From Streptococcus anginosus (lineage in GTDB: Bacteria > Bacillota > Bacilli > Lactobacillales > Streptococcaceae), in assembly GCF_001697145.1 (NCBI RefSeq), contig NZ_CP012719.1, positions 1,088,501-1,152,500 on the forward strand: 64,000 nt of DNA, in the 5' to 3' direction. The notes under the pieces were generated by a model, which was not told the DNA's origin, did not search any database, and was given only the letters and a program-made list of their open reading frames with translations. A program made the translations under genes and the position numbers. Numbering within the stretch: the first letter of the stretch is position 1; each line of letters opens with the position of its first letter. Positions 27,532-36,549 of this stretch are shown here, one piece after another.

Positions 27532-28398
27532 TTACTTTGAGCTGATAGTTCCGTCAAGACTACGAGTAACCTTCATATCGTTAATAGGAATGTAGCCCAT
27601 TTTACCAACAATATTATTTTGGACTTCTGCTGTCATCATGTACTCTAGAAATTTTTTAGCTAATTTGTTAGGTTCTCCCTTAGTATACATGTGCTCATAA
27701 GACCAAATAGGCCAGTTGTTCGTCGTCACATTCTTCTTCGTTGGCTTATAACCATTCAAGTTTAATCTTTTCACACTAGTATCAACATAAGAAAAAGCTA
27801 AATAAGAAATGGCACCTGGAGTTTGCGAAACAATCGTTTTGACCATTCCGTTAGAATCTTGCTCTTGCGCTTGCTTAGCTTCTTTGCCATTCATAATAAC
27901 ACTATCAAAAACTGCTCGACTACCAGAACCAACGGCACGGTTGATGATGGTAATTTCCAAATCTTGACCACCAACTTGCTTCCAATTGGTGTATTCTCCG
28001 GTAAAAATTTTACGTAGCTGCTCTGTGGTTAAGTTGTTTACTTTAATTCCTTTATTTGCAATAATCGCAGTACCCGCTACAGCAACTTGGTGATCCACCA
28101 AAGTTTTAGCCTTGATTCCGTCTTTTTCTTCTGCAAATAAATCGCTATTTCCAATATCTACTGCACCAGATTGGACTTGTGATAATCCTGTTCCCGATCC
28201 TCCACCTTGCACATTGACAATTTTTTTCGGATTTTCTTCGGTGTATTTGTCCACGACTGCTTCAACCAACGGTTGTAGAGCTGTTGAGCCAACTGCTGTT
28301 ATCGCCTCACCGCGGTTAATCCAGGAAGAACAAGCTGAAAGACCGATGCTGCAAATCACGAGAGTGACTGCCCAAAGTATTTTTTTGTGTTTAATCAC
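27532..28398 (-). CDS. pstS: Phosphate-binding lipoprotein
   Basis: A 288-residue substrate-binding lipoprotein. The N-terminus has a lysine-rich start, a hydrophobic stretch and the lipobox LSAC, so cysteine 23 should be lipid-modified and the protein anchored outside the membrane. The phosphate-contact motifs [21 protein letters not shown] and [13 protein letters not shown] are present. AAAGGAGTTTC precedes the ATG. It leads pstS-pstC-pstA-pstB-pstB-phoU. Its upstream region has a weak -35, fitting control by a PhoP/PnpR-type activator. Confidence 0.95.
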   Translation of the reverse strand: MIKHKKILWAVTLVICSIGLSACSSWINRGEAITAVGSTALQPLVEAVVDKYTEENPKKIVNVQGGGSGTGLSQVQSGAVDIGNSDLFAEEKDGIKAKTLVDHQVAVAGTAIIANKGIKVNNLTTEQLRKIFTGEYTNWKQVGGQDLEITIINRAVGSGSRAVFDSVIMNGKEAKQAQEQDSNGMVKTIVSQTPGAISYLAFSYVDTSVKRLNLNGYKPTKKNVTTNNWPIWSYEHMYTKGEPNKLAKKFLEYMMTAEVQNNIVGKMGYIPINDMKVTRSLDGTISSK

Positions 28399-28413
28399 AT
28401 GAAACTCCTTTTC

Positions 28414-28497
28414 AGATGTGAAAGCATTTTCATTCTAAGATTTCCCTAATCTTTTCACATCTAATCTCACTATAACATATCTTTAGATATTTGGAAA
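28414..28497 (-). promoter_or_regulatory. pst operon promoter with an inverted repeat
   Basis: A TATAGT -10 (complement of 28469-28474) has only TTTCCA at the -35 position, so activation is likely. Ten-base arms TTTCACATCT at 28453-28462 and AGATGTGAAA at 28414-28423 form an inverted repeat in the leader, with a second small hairpin (AAGATT with AATCTT) between them. It could be an operator or an mRNA structure before pstS. Confidence 0.5.
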
Positions 28498-28503
28498 GAT
28501 TCT

Positions 28504-29808
28504 TTATTGAAATCTCAGGCCTTTTGGAAAATAATTTTTCAGAATATTTCCAGTCACTTTTGCAAACCCTAAACCATTACCTTGGACAACAACTTGATAC
28601 CAACCATTTGCAGTGTTCTGATTGAGATTGACTGTCTCCCCAGCAACGTACTTTTTAAACTGCTCTTCATCAATTTCAATTATGTGCTTTACTTCACTTG
28701 GTTTTAAAGCCAGTCCCAAAGCAAAACTCGGTTCAAATCGTTTTTTCTTAAAAACACCTAGGTGCAAGCCATTTCTGGCAATTTTGAGTTTCGATAGATC
28801 TGGAAGACCTAGTGGCAATAGATATAAATGATCTCCAAAAGTCTGTAAATCGCCATTTAACTCTAAAGCCAAATGTTGTTTTTGAAATTCCTGCCACAAC
28901 GTCTTCTGCTCCGATGTCAGATTGCTCTTTTTGGCTTTTATTTTTTTAGCTGACTGCTCACCATAAAAACGAAATTTTGCAACAAATTGTCCTTCACCCT
29001 TAAAACGATGAGGATACATGCGTGCAGTTTCCGAAAAGTGAATACCAGCCACCATACCATTGATTTTTGAAATTTCAACCAATTCAAGGGAATAGTTTTC
29101 TAACAGCCAGTCAACGATTTCCTCGTTTTCTTCTGGTGCCCAAGTGCAAGTAGAGTAAATCAGTTCACCACCAGTTGTCAACATTTTCAAAGCATCCGCT
29201 AGTATCTCACGTTGAAGCTGTGCACATTGAGCAGGATAAGTCTCGCTCCAATACTCCGTTGCTTCTGGCTGCTTTCTAAACATTCCTTCACCAGAACATG
29301 GTGCATCTAAGACAATCATATCAAAATAGCCCTGAAAGATCTGGCTTAATCTGCCAGCTGACTCATTCGTCACCACTACATTTCTCGCTCCAAAACGCTC
29401 AATATTTTCTACTAAAACCTTCGAACGCTTTGAATTGATTTCATTGGAAACAAGCACACCTGTATTATTCAAGTATGACAACAAATGAGTGGATTTCCCA
29501 CCCGGCGCTGCAGCCAAATCAAGCACTTTCATATCTTGACGCGGTGCTGCAATTTGAGCAACCATTTGCGCAGCAGGTTCTTGAGAATACACCAAGCCTG
29601 TAACATGCTCTATTGATTTTCCAGAAATCTTGCCATAATAACCCCAGTTCGTGTTGGAGATAGGATTTAGAAAATGTTTTTGATGTGCTTTTAGTGGATT
29701 TACTCGAAAAGCGGAAACCGGCTCCTCATCAAAAGTTAGAAAAAAAGAGGGAGCCTCCTCTCCCAAAAGATTGTAGTATTTTTCTTTAAATCCTTTTGGA
29801 AAATGCAT
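28504..29808 (-). CDS. RsmF/RsmB-like rRNA cytosine-C5 methyltransferase (NOL1/NOP2/sun family)
   Basis: A 434-residue SAM-dependent enzyme that methylates cytosine in rRNA. It has the SAM-binding LDLAAAPGGKSTHLL, the proline-cysteine motif DAPCSGEGMFRKQ, and the catalytic cysteine in YSTCTWAPEENE. The C-terminal 150 residues form an RNA-binding part similar to RsmF. The specific target base is inferred, not seen. The start is one base after the stop of the inositol-phosphatase-like gene, so they are coupled. Confidence 0.9.
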   Translation of the reverse strand: MHFPKGFKEKYYNLLGEEAPSFFLTFDEEPVSAFRVNPLKAHQKHFLNPISNTNWGYYGKISGKSIEHVTGLVYSQEPAAQMVAQIAAPRQDMKVLDLAAAPGGKSTHLLSYLNNTGVLVSNEINSKRSKVLVENIERFGARNVVVTNESAGRLSQIFQGYFDMIVLDAPCSGEGMFRKQPEATEYWSETYPAQCAQLQREILADALKMLTTGGELIYSTCTWAPEENEEIVDWLLENYSLELVEISKINGMVAGIHFSETARMYPHRFKGEGQFVAKFRFYGEQSAKKIKAKKSNLTSEQKTLWQEFQKQHLALELNGDLQTFGDHLYLLPLGLPDLSKLKIARNGLHLGVFKKKRFEPSFALGLALKPSEVKHIIEIDEEQFKKYVAGETVNLNQNTANGWYQVVVQGNGLGFAKVTGNILKNYFPKGLRFQ

Positions 29809-30582
29809 CTAATCCTCTCGCTTTCGATATATGTATTTTTTAATTTCGTCCAATTTCATCATTGGAATCATCATAATCCCCTGATGACTTTCAAAATCAG
29901 GCTGCTTACCATCAAGTGTCACTGTCGTATATCCTAATTTATCTCCCATAATGGAAGCTGCAGCATAATCCCAAGGGCAAATATAGGAAATATAAGTCAA
30001 AAGTTGACCTGACAAAACCTTGCTAAAACTAATCGCAGCACTTCCATACACTCGAACTCCTAAGGTTTCTTTCGCCAAGTCAGCAATTCCCCAATCGTTG
30101 CGCTCAAAAATACCAGCGTTTGATGCCATTAAAAATTGATTCAAGGGACGATCTTGGTAAGAAGGCAATTTCTGCTCATTGCAATAGACATCAAATTGAC
30201 CACCACCATGGTACAACTTGTCTCCTATCACATCATAAATGACACCAAATTGACCAATCCCATTTTCAAAATAAGCCAATACAACAGCAAAATCAGCTTT
30301 TTGTGCGACAAAATTATTTGTACCATCAATAGGATCAATGACCCAAACATTGCCATCCGAAATAGAATGACGCAGTCCATTTTCCTCAGCTAAAATGTGA
30401 TCCGTAGGATAAGCTTCTAAAATCCAGGTTACTAAATTATCCTGAACTTCCTTGTCCATTTGAGTTACCAAATCAGACGGACTGGATTTGGTTTCGATTT
30501 CTAATTGATCATCCAAATGCTCTTTGATGTAAGAAGCTACATTCAGAACAATTTGTTTGGCAAAATTAAATTTCTTTTCCAA
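29809..30582 (-). CDS. Inositol monophosphatase family protein
   Basis: A 257-residue Mg-dependent phosphatase of the IMPase/FIG superfamily. Metal-binding motifs are visible: [20 protein letters not shown] and, near the end, [10 protein letters not shown]. The true substrate may be inositol phosphate, a sugar phosphate or 3'-phosphoadenosine phosphate. I chose the TTG at 30582 because AAAGGA lies ten bases before it and the encoded [10 protein letters not shown] matches the family N-terminus; the frame opens 21 codons earlier without support. The start lies inside UPF0223. Confidence 0.85.
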   Translation of the reverse strand: MEKKFNFAKQIVLNVASYIKEHLDDQLEIETKSSPSDLVTQMDKEVQDNLVTWILEAYPTDHILAEENGLRHSISDGNVWVIDPIDGTNNFVAQKADFAVVLAYFENGIGQFGVIYDVIGDKLYHGGGQFDVYCNEQKLPSYQDRPLNQFLMASNAGIFERNDWGIADLAKETLGVRVYGSAAISFSKVLSGQLLTYISYICPWDYAAASIMGDKLGYTTVTLDGKQPDFESHQGIMMIPMMKLDEIKKYIYRKRED

Positions 30583-30850
30583 GAGAAAACATTCCTTTCT
30601 CCTTTTGTTTTGCAGCTTGAACAGCTCGATATAAGGAATAGCCACTTGCTATTTCAAATTCACGTCCAATCCGCTTTTCTTCAGCTTTGCTTGGAACAAT
30701 TTTTTTGAAGAGTTTGTAAGATGATAGTATTTCTTCTGCTGTTATTTTTTCTTCATAAGCCTGCTCAACATCATTCAAAAAAGAAAGCACTGAAGCAAGC
30801 TCTTCAGTGCTCCACGATATGTCTAGTGGGTAACGATAGTTTTTATTCAT
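30566..30850 (-). CDS. UPF0223 family protein
   Basis: A 94-residue soluble helical protein. [17 protein letters not shown] and the later [22 protein letters not shown] are the family signature. The function is unknown. It sits between spxA and the inositol-phosphatase gene; its ATG overlaps the spxA stop region, and its last codons carry the next gene's ribosome binding site. That tight packing suggests one coupled operon. Confidence 0.85.
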   Translation of the reverse strand: MNKNYRYPLDISWSTEELASVLSFLNDVEQAYEEKITAEEILSSYKLFKKIVPSKAEEKRIGREFEIASGYSLYRAVQAAKQKEKGMFSLGKEI

Positions 30851-30851
30851 A

Positions 30852-31253
30852 TTATTCAATCTCAGCTCTTAGAGTTGCATCGCGCAATTCCTGTTTTCGA
30901 TATCCGCGAGGCAAAAACGCACGGATTTCATCTTCGTTAAATCCAATTTGCATTCGCTTGTCTTCCAGAATAATCGGGCGACGCAAAAGGCTTGGATTTT
31001 CCTCAATTAAACGAAGCAATTCAGAAATTGATAAATTTTCAACATCCAAATTTAATTTTTGAAAAATTTTTGAACGAGTTGAAATAATGTCGTCTGTTCC
31101 ATTCTCCGTCAGAGAAAGAATATGTTGTAATTCGGGTGTAGATAAAGGGCTCGTCATGATATTGTGCTCCTCAAAAGGAACTTCATGATTGGATAACCAT
31201 GCACGCGCCTTGCGACAACTTGTACAACTCGGTGATAAAAATAGTGTAACCAT
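30852..31253 (-). CDS. spxA: Transcriptional regulator Spx
   Basis: A 133-residue ArsC-fold protein that binds the RNA polymerase alpha subunit and redirects transcription during thiol and cell-wall stress. The redox switch CTSC is at residues 10-13 and the RPI motif is in [17 protein letters not shown]. Streptococci have two Spx paralogues. Position next to ribF, UPF0223 and the inositol-phosphatase gene matches the one called SpxA1 or SpxA in S. mutans; that label is inference. AGAAGAGA lies before the ATG. Confidence 0.9.
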   Translation of the reverse strand: MVTLFLSPSCTSCRKARAWLSNHEVPFEEHNIMTSPLSTPELQHILSLTENGTDDIISTRSKIFQKLNLDVENLSISELLRLIEENPSLLRRPIILEDKRMQIGFNEDEIRAFLPRGYRKQELRDATLRAEIE

Positions 31254-31373
31254 GCATTTCTCTTCTTATTATTTGTAACTGTTATCATTATACTAAATTT
31301 TATGTAAGATTACTAGGTATTTTTACAAATTTTCTCCTATTTTTTAGGAAAAATAAGAAGCTTACTACATGAT

Positions 31374-32306
31374 TTAGTGGTTTTCATTTTTAGAAGTCCA
31401 ATATCTTGCGATTTCCTTATCAACTTGCAATTGCTTGACTAGCTCGTCCACATTATCGAATTTTACCATATCTCGAATTTTGTCTAACCAAAAAATACGA
31501 ATAGTATCACCATAAATATCTTGTGAAAACTCAAAAATATTGGCTTCAAAACGAAGTTCATCTCCTTCAAAAGTGACATTTTTGCCGACGCTAGCCATCC
31601 CGCGATACACCTTTCCGTTGTGTTCTACATCAACCACATAGACACCATCGGCTGGTAAAATAACCCGATCTAGCGGAGCAAGATTTGCCGTTGGATAGCC
31701 AATCGTTCGTCCTCTTGCATTGCCATGAACGACAATTCCTCTAGTGGATAAGGAGTAGCCTAGCAATTGATTGCTTTCGGCGACATTTCCTGCTAGTACT
31801 GTTTCTCGAATACGAGTTGAACTAACTTTTTCTCCATTGAAATTTACAGAAGGAACTACGATAACTTGTCCGTCAAATAGTTTTTTCAAATCTTCTGCAC
31901 TGCGTCGATCTGAACCAAAATGGTAATCAAATCCCGCAATGACAACTTTTGCTTTCAAACGCGAGATGTATTTTTCAAAAAATTGTTCCGCAGTATTACG
32001 AGCAAACTGACTGGTAAAATCAATCAAATAAAGGTAGTCTACACCAAGATTTTCCATTTGCTGCAAGCGATCTTCTGGACTAGTCAAATGAAGCATCAAT
32101 GAAGGCTGGTAGCGTACAAAAGCTAATTTGGGAGATTCTGGAAATGTCAGCACTGCAATCTTCAGATGCTTCTCTGCTGCCATTTTTCTCGCTTCAGCAA
32201 ACAAGGCTTGATGTCCTTTATGCAGTCCGTCAAAATACCCTAGCACTAATACTGTGTGTTCAATTTGCTGAATGTCTTTTTCATTTTTTATTCTAATCGT
32301 TTTCAT
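31374..32306 (-). CDS. ribF: Bifunctional riboflavin kinase / FAD synthetase
   Basis: Makes FMN and then FAD. The 310-residue protein has an N-terminal adenylyltransferase domain with LGYFDGLHKGHQALF, GFDYHFG and SSTRIRE, followed by a C-terminal kinase domain with GRTIGYPTANL and PADGVY. I chose the ATG at 32306; a GTG one codon before it is less likely. A TGATAAAAT extended -10 lies nine bases upstream, so the leader would be very short. It is downstream of truB, a common pairing. Confidence 0.95.
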   Translation of the reverse strand: MKTIRIKNEKDIQQIEHTVLVLGYFDGLHKGHQALFAEARKMAAEKHLKIAVLTFPESPKLAFVRYQPSLMLHLTSPEDRLQQMENLGVDYLYLIDFTSQFARNTAEQFFEKYISRLKAKVVIAGFDYHFGSDRRSAEDLKKLFDGQVIVVPSVNFNGEKVSSTRIRETVLAGNVAESNQLLGYSLSTRGIVVHGNARGRTIGYPTANLAPLDRVILPADGVYVVDVEHNGKVYRGMASVGKNVTFEGDELRFEANIFEFSQDIYGDTIRIFWLDKIRDMVKFDNVDELVKQLQVDKEIARYWTSKNENH

Positions 32307-32331
32307 CACTTAACTATTTTATCACAAAATT

Positions 32332-33210
32332 TTAAAGAAATACTTTTCTAGGTTTATATTCTTTGTCGCGCTTTTCTAAAATAACTTGTAATTTCCCTTG
32401 ATAAAAACCAGCCACCTGTCCTGCCTTGGTATCTATATGAATAAAGCGTCCAAATCGTACTTCTTCAACCTGCTCTTCCGTAAGGTTTACCTTAGGTAAA
32501 TCTCCTATGCCGAATTCAATGGGTTGCAAAAATGAAAAATCTCCTTTGTTCACCTTCTCGTCAATTTCTGCTAAAGTCAAAGCTTCTTCCAAATCCATAC
32601 CAGCCGCAGCAGTGCGAGTCAGTTTAGACATATGGGAATCATAACCCAACTTCGCTCCTAAATCAACTGCCAATGTTCGCACATAGGTTCCCTTGCTGCA
32701 TTTAACTCGAAAAGGAAAACGTGCCAAGTTACTTTCATAGACAATAGCTCCTGTCCGCTCAAAGTTGTAAATTATTACCTGACGCTTTGGTCGCTCTACT
32801 ACCTCCCCAGCTCGAGCATACTCATAGAGTTTTCGTCCATTGACCTTGATAGCCGAGTACATAGGTGGCACTTGGGTCTGTTCTCCAACCATACTGGCAA
32901 TGACTTGATCCACTAATTTTTCATCTAGCGCTTCTGTCACAGGACTGAAAGCCACCTGTTCTCCACTGGCATCCTCTGTCGTTGTCGAAAAACCTAAAGT
33001 GACCTCTCCTTCATACACTTTACCTTCGTCTTGCATAAATTCTACCAATCGCGTGGCCTTCCCGACTGCAATGGGCAATACACCCACCACATCTGGGTCT
33101 AAAGTCCCACCATGACCGATTTTTTTCATTCCTAAAATTTTACGCAGTTTAAAAACCGCATCATGCGAGGTCATTCCCGCTTCTTTTTTTAAATTGATAA
33201 TTCCGTTCAT
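32332..33210 (-). CDS. truB: tRNA pseudouridine(55) synthase
   Basis: Makes the universal pseudouridine at position 55 of the tRNA T-loop. The 292-residue protein has [15 protein letters not shown], the catalytic aspartate in [35 protein letters not shown] and [17 protein letters not shown]-terminal PUA-like part follows. Before its start lies a scar made of two unrelated gene ends, listed separately. Confidence 0.95.
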   Translation of the reverse strand: MNGIINLKKEAGMTSHDAVFKLRKILGMKKIGHGGTLDPDVVGVLPIAVGKATRLVEFMQDEGKVYEGEVTLGFSTTTEDASGEQVAFSPVTEALDEKLVDQVIASMVGEQTQVPPMYSAIKVNGRKLYEYARAGEVVERPKRQVIIYNFERTGAIVYESNLARFPFRVKCSKGTYVRTLAVDLGAKLGYDSHMSKLTRTAAAGMDLEEALTLAEIDEKVNKGDFSFLQPIEFGIGDLPKVNLTEEQVEEVRFGRFIHIDTKAGQVAGFYQGKLQVILEKRDKEYKPRKVFL

Positions 33211-33217
33211 TGATTCC

Positions 33218-33401
33218 TTATTCTGCTAAAAATTCTATTAGTAGTTGATTAAATTCCTTGTTTCTTTCAGCACCACAAGAGCCATAATGAAGCTGTATCT
33301 AAACATCTAGTCAGACTTGAAGCAGTCGTCGGATAGCCTAAATCTTCATAGAGGGGGAGCAAGACTTCTATGTCTTTCAAGATTGCTTGTCGTACCTGCA
33401 T
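33218..33401 (-). pseudogene. Deletion scar: acetyltransferase 5' end joined to an alpha/beta-hydrolase 3' end
   Basis: A good ribosome binding site (AGGAGGAAACG) and ATG at 33401 open a 43-codon frame reading MQVRQAILKDIEVLLPLYED, the usual start of a GNAT acetyltransferase, which stops at 33270. In another frame, from about 33291 to 33218, the sequence reads [12 protein letters not shown] before a stop, the typical last strand and helix of an alpha/beta hydrolase. Neither gene is otherwise present. The simplest reading is that a deletion removed the rest of both genes. The 43-residue peptide may still be translated. Confidence 0.6.
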
Positions 33402-33410
33402 CGTTTCCTC

Positions 33411-34685
33411 CTAGTCGTTCTTCAACGCCTCAAACTTAGCTTTCATAGTTGGATTTTTGCGGGTCAATTTCTTGACGGAGACGTCATACAGTTTGTTGTT
33501 GGCGAGGCGCAGTTGATTGTCTGATGTCTGAAGTGCCTGTTTGACTGCTTCCATTCGCTTAATGGCTTTGTCAATTTCTTCGATTGCCTTGTTAAAATTC
33601 TTAGAAGCTGAATTGTAGTTCTTCGCAAACGCTACTTTAAAGGTTTCTAAATCATCTTCAAAGTGGGTAATGTCAATATTTTGCTCCCGAACCAGAGCCA
33701 GCTCCTGCTTGTATTTAAGAGAATTGAGCGCAGCATTTCGTAAAAGTCCAATGAGCTGGATAAAAAATTGAGGACGAACCACATACATTTTTTCATACTC
33801 GTGGCTGACATCAACAATGCCAGTATTGAAATAATCATTATCTGCTTCCAGCATACTTACCAAAACAGCATACTCACATTTCTTTTCCCTGCGATCCTTG
33901 TCCAATTCTTTGTAAAAATCAGCGTTTTTATGCTTCTTCTCAGTACCGTCCGCTTCATTTTTCATCTCAAACATAATAGAAATGATTTCTACTCCGTTTT
34001 CATCTTCCTCACGAAAAATGAAATCCCCTTTGGAGCCTCGTGCAGAAACCTGATTATCTTTCTCAAAGTAAGCATTTGGAAAGGCAAAACTGCGAACCTT
34101 GTTAAATTCGCTTTCAGCGTAATGCTCTAAACTCTCTCCAATCGCTTTAGTAGATTGCTGCGCTTTAAAATTCTTGTAAAATTCTACTTGCTCATTGGCA
34201 GCCTTTAGCTGAGCTTCGTAATTTTGTTTAACAGATGCAAGGGATAATTCATTTTCTTTCTCTTGCAATAAAAGCTGATTTTGGATTTGGTCGCGTTCTT
34301 TTTCAATATTTGTCAACGAAGCTTGCAGCTCATTTTGGTGTTCCAGCTTCATACGATCCAGTTGCGATCGCAAGCCCAGCAACTCCTTGTCTTTATTGAT
34401 GAGTTTTTCAGACAGAGCCTGCTCCGTATCCTTTTTGATCAACTCCTTTTGTGATTCAAAATTGGAAATAGTTGCCTTGAGCTCTTGAATTTCAGACTCT
34501 TTCTGACTTAAGACCTGCTGTTGCTCATTCTGTGCCTTTTGTTTTTCCAGAGCTAACGCCTGCTCAATCTGAGCATGAATCTCCTTGTCAAACTCTGCAG
34601 TTCGAACCTGCGACAAAAGCTCACTGTACTGGCTATCATTAACTGTAAAAACTTCCCCGCAGTTGGGGCATTTGATTTCGTTCAT
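33411..34685 (-). CDS. DUF2130 family protein
   Basis: A 424-residue protein with an N-terminal zinc-ribbon-like start (KCPNCGEVF, of which one CxxC pair is seen), a long coiled coil rich in Glu, Lys and Gln over about residues 30-170, and a C-terminal DUF2130 domain. That domain has a nuclease-like pattern GSKGDFIFREEDENG and IMFEMKNEAD, resembling a restriction-endonuclease fold. The role is unknown; a nucleic-acid function is inference. GAGG lies just before the ATG. It is downstream of the ABC exporter terminator, so it is probably a separate unit. Confidence 0.8.
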   Translation of the reverse strand: MNEIKCPNCGEVFTVNDSQYSELLSQVRTAEFDKEIHAQIEQALALEKQKAQNEQQQVLSQKESEIQELKATISNFESQKELIKKDTEQALSEKLINKDKELLGLRSQLDRMKLEHQNELQASLTNIEKERDQIQNQLLLQEKENELSLASVKQNYEAQLKAANEQVEFYKNFKAQQSTKAIGESLEHYAESEFNKVRSFAFPNAYFEKDNQVSARGSKGDFIFREEDENGVEIISIMFEMKNEADGTEKKHKNADFYKELDKDRREKKCEYAVLVSMLEADNDYFNTGIVDVSHEYEKMYVVRPQFFIQLIGLLRNAALNSLKYKQELALVREQNIDITHFEDDLETFKVAFAKNYNSASKNFNKAIEEIDKAIKRMEAVKQALQTSDNQLRLANNKLYDVSVKKLTRKNPTMKAKFEALKND

Positions 34686-34766
34686 GGATACCTCTTCATT
34701 GATTGTTCTCTATAACATCTTATTATACCATTTCTTATGGTTATTTTAAATTAACAGCTTAAATAT

Positions 34767-34800
34767 AAAAAGACCGTTGCACATGAACAACAATCTTTTT
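34767..34800 (-). terminator. Intrinsic terminator of the ABC exporter pair
   Basis: On the minus strand AAAAAGATTGTTG pairs with CAACGGTCTTTTT around a short loop, with one G-T pair, ending in a T run. It follows the second exporter gene. Confidence 0.8.
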
Positions 34801-34809
34801 GTTTGTAAA

Positions 34810-36549
34810 TTAAGCCTGTATCCGCCAGCTGGCAGCACTGCGTCTTTCCTGAATAAATCGGCTATATAAACCTCGTTTGGCAAGCAATTCTTGGTGCTTG
34901 CCTTGCTCAACTATACGACCTTGATTAAGAACAATAATTTGATCGGCATGCTCTACTGTTTTTAGCCGATGGGCAATCATGATAATGGTCTTATCGCGAG
35001 TCAGAGCTTGAATGGCCTGCATGAGGGCTTCTTCGTTTTCTGGGTCGACATTAGCAGTTGCTTCGTCCAAAATAATAATTGGAGCTTCCTTGATAATGGC
35101 ACGAGCAATGGAAATCCGCTGCCGCTCCCCGCCTGAGAGACTGGCTCCGCCTTCACCAATCTTGGTCTGATAACCCTCTGGCAAAGACAGGATAAAGTCA
35201 TGACAAGCAGCTTTTTTCGCAGCAGCTACAACTTCTTCATGACTGGCATCTGGTTTTCCAAATTTAATGTTATTTTCAATGGTATCTTCAAACAGATAAA
35301 CCGTTTGAAAAACAAAGCTGAAATTACGAATAAGGCTGTCATAGCTGTATTCTTTTACATCATGACCATCTAAGCTGATGCTGCCACTCTCTACATCCCA
35401 GAAACGGGCAATGAGATTGCAAAGAGTTGTCTTTCCAGAACCAGAAGGCCCTACCAGAGCTGTCGTTGTCTTTTCTGGAATATCCAACGATACATCATCA
35501 ATAATTTTCTTACTCTCATAGGAGAAACTGACATGATCCAGCTTGATATTGCTGGTTTTTGACTGCAAATCTTTTCCGCTAATATCCATTGGTTTAATCG
35601 ACAAAACTTTATTGACCATATCAACCGATAAATCAACAATGCGAAGAAGAGAAGAAAAACTACCAACTCCGTCCAGACTTTCGTAAATCATAAAAGCACT
35701 AATGAGCATCATGATACAAATCAAAAGACTCATACTTCCTTGCAGGTAAAAATAAATGGAGAACAGCCCCATAATCGTTCCAGTCAGCTTGGTAATCATC
35801 CCTTGCAGAGCGATATAAGGCGAGGTAACCCAAGTCAGCTTTGTATCTAAATGCCTTTTATTCTCAATAGCACGCGATAGTTTTTTAGCCGATGATTGAA
35901 CAATATTATAGTTCTTTACTTCCGCAATCCCTTGACTGTATTCTAGCACAACTGCTACCAAATCTGTATCAGCTTGTTGTTTAGCTTCTGACACATTTCC
36001 AGCTTGCCAACGCATCAATCCATTTGGCAAGAGAAACAGTATCAAGCCTGCCAACAAAATCAAACCAATTTTCCAATCGTAGATAAATACAAAAACCGTA
36101 ATAGTTCCTGCTGTTAGGAATCCTTCCAGCGTCACCATGACAACCCGAGTAGCAACATCTGCTAGACTTTCAAGTGTATTGGTTGTAACGCTGGTGATTT
36201 GTCCCAGACTATTTTGATTAAAATACCCCATTGGCAGGTAGCGCATGTGTTCAGCAATTTCAATCCGCTTATGAGTACATGTATGATAGCCCGCTTCTGT
36301 CTGCAACATTGTAATTTTCAAGCTAATCCAAATGTTAAGAATAACAGACAAGAGCATAATTCCGAGAGAGAGCCATACAGTCTGCATAGAAACATCATTG
36401 TTAATGATAGCCATAACAACCAACCCAATAGCTGGAATCCGAAAAGCAATAATGAAAGCTTTTAGAACCCCTAAACAAACAGAAGTGTAGAATTTCTTGC
36501 GATCTTCTTCTGTACAAAAATCAAAGAATTTTTTCAATGTACTAAGCAT
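34810..36549 (-). CDS. ABC exporter half-transporter (permease-ATPase), subunit 2
   Basis: A 579-residue type-IV ABC half-transporter: six membrane helices in the first 320 residues, then an ATPase with Walker A GPSGSGKTT, signature LSGGERQR, Walker B IIILDEATANVDPENE and the H-loop IAHRL. All catalytic residues look intact. Its start overlaps the partner gene's stop by eight bases, so the two form a heterodimer. The D-loop wording (DPENE instead of the usual SALD) recalls the YbtPQ/IrtAB group, which handles iron-siderophores, but the substrate is unknown. Confidence 0.9.
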   Translation of the reverse strand: MLSTLKKFFDFCTEEDRKKFYTSVCLGVLKAFIIAFRIPAIGLVVMAIINNDVSMQTVWLSLGIMLLSVILNIWISLKITMLQTEAGYHTCTHKRIEIAEHMRYLPMGYFNQNSLGQITSVTTNTLESLADVATRVVMVTLEGFLTAGTITVFVFIYDWKIGLILLAGLILFLLPNGLMRWQAGNVSEAKQQADTDLVAVVLEYSQGIAEVKNYNIVQSSAKKLSRAIENKRHLDTKLTWVTSPYIALQGMITKLTGTIMGLFSIYFYLQGSMSLLICIMMLISAFMIYESLDGVGSFSSLLRIVDLSVDMVNKVLSIKPMDISGKDLQSKTSNIKLDHVSFSYESKKIIDDVSLDIPEKTTTALVGPSGSGKTTLCNLIARFWDVESGSISLDGHDVKEYSYDSLIRNFSFVFQTVYLFEDTIENNIKFGKPDASHEEVVAAAKKAACHDFILSLPEGYQTKIGEGGASLSGGERQRISIARAIIKEAPIIILDEATANVDPENEEALMQAIQALTRDKTIIMIAHRLKTVEHADQIIVLNQGRIVEQGKHQELLAKRGLYSRFIQERRSAASWRIQA

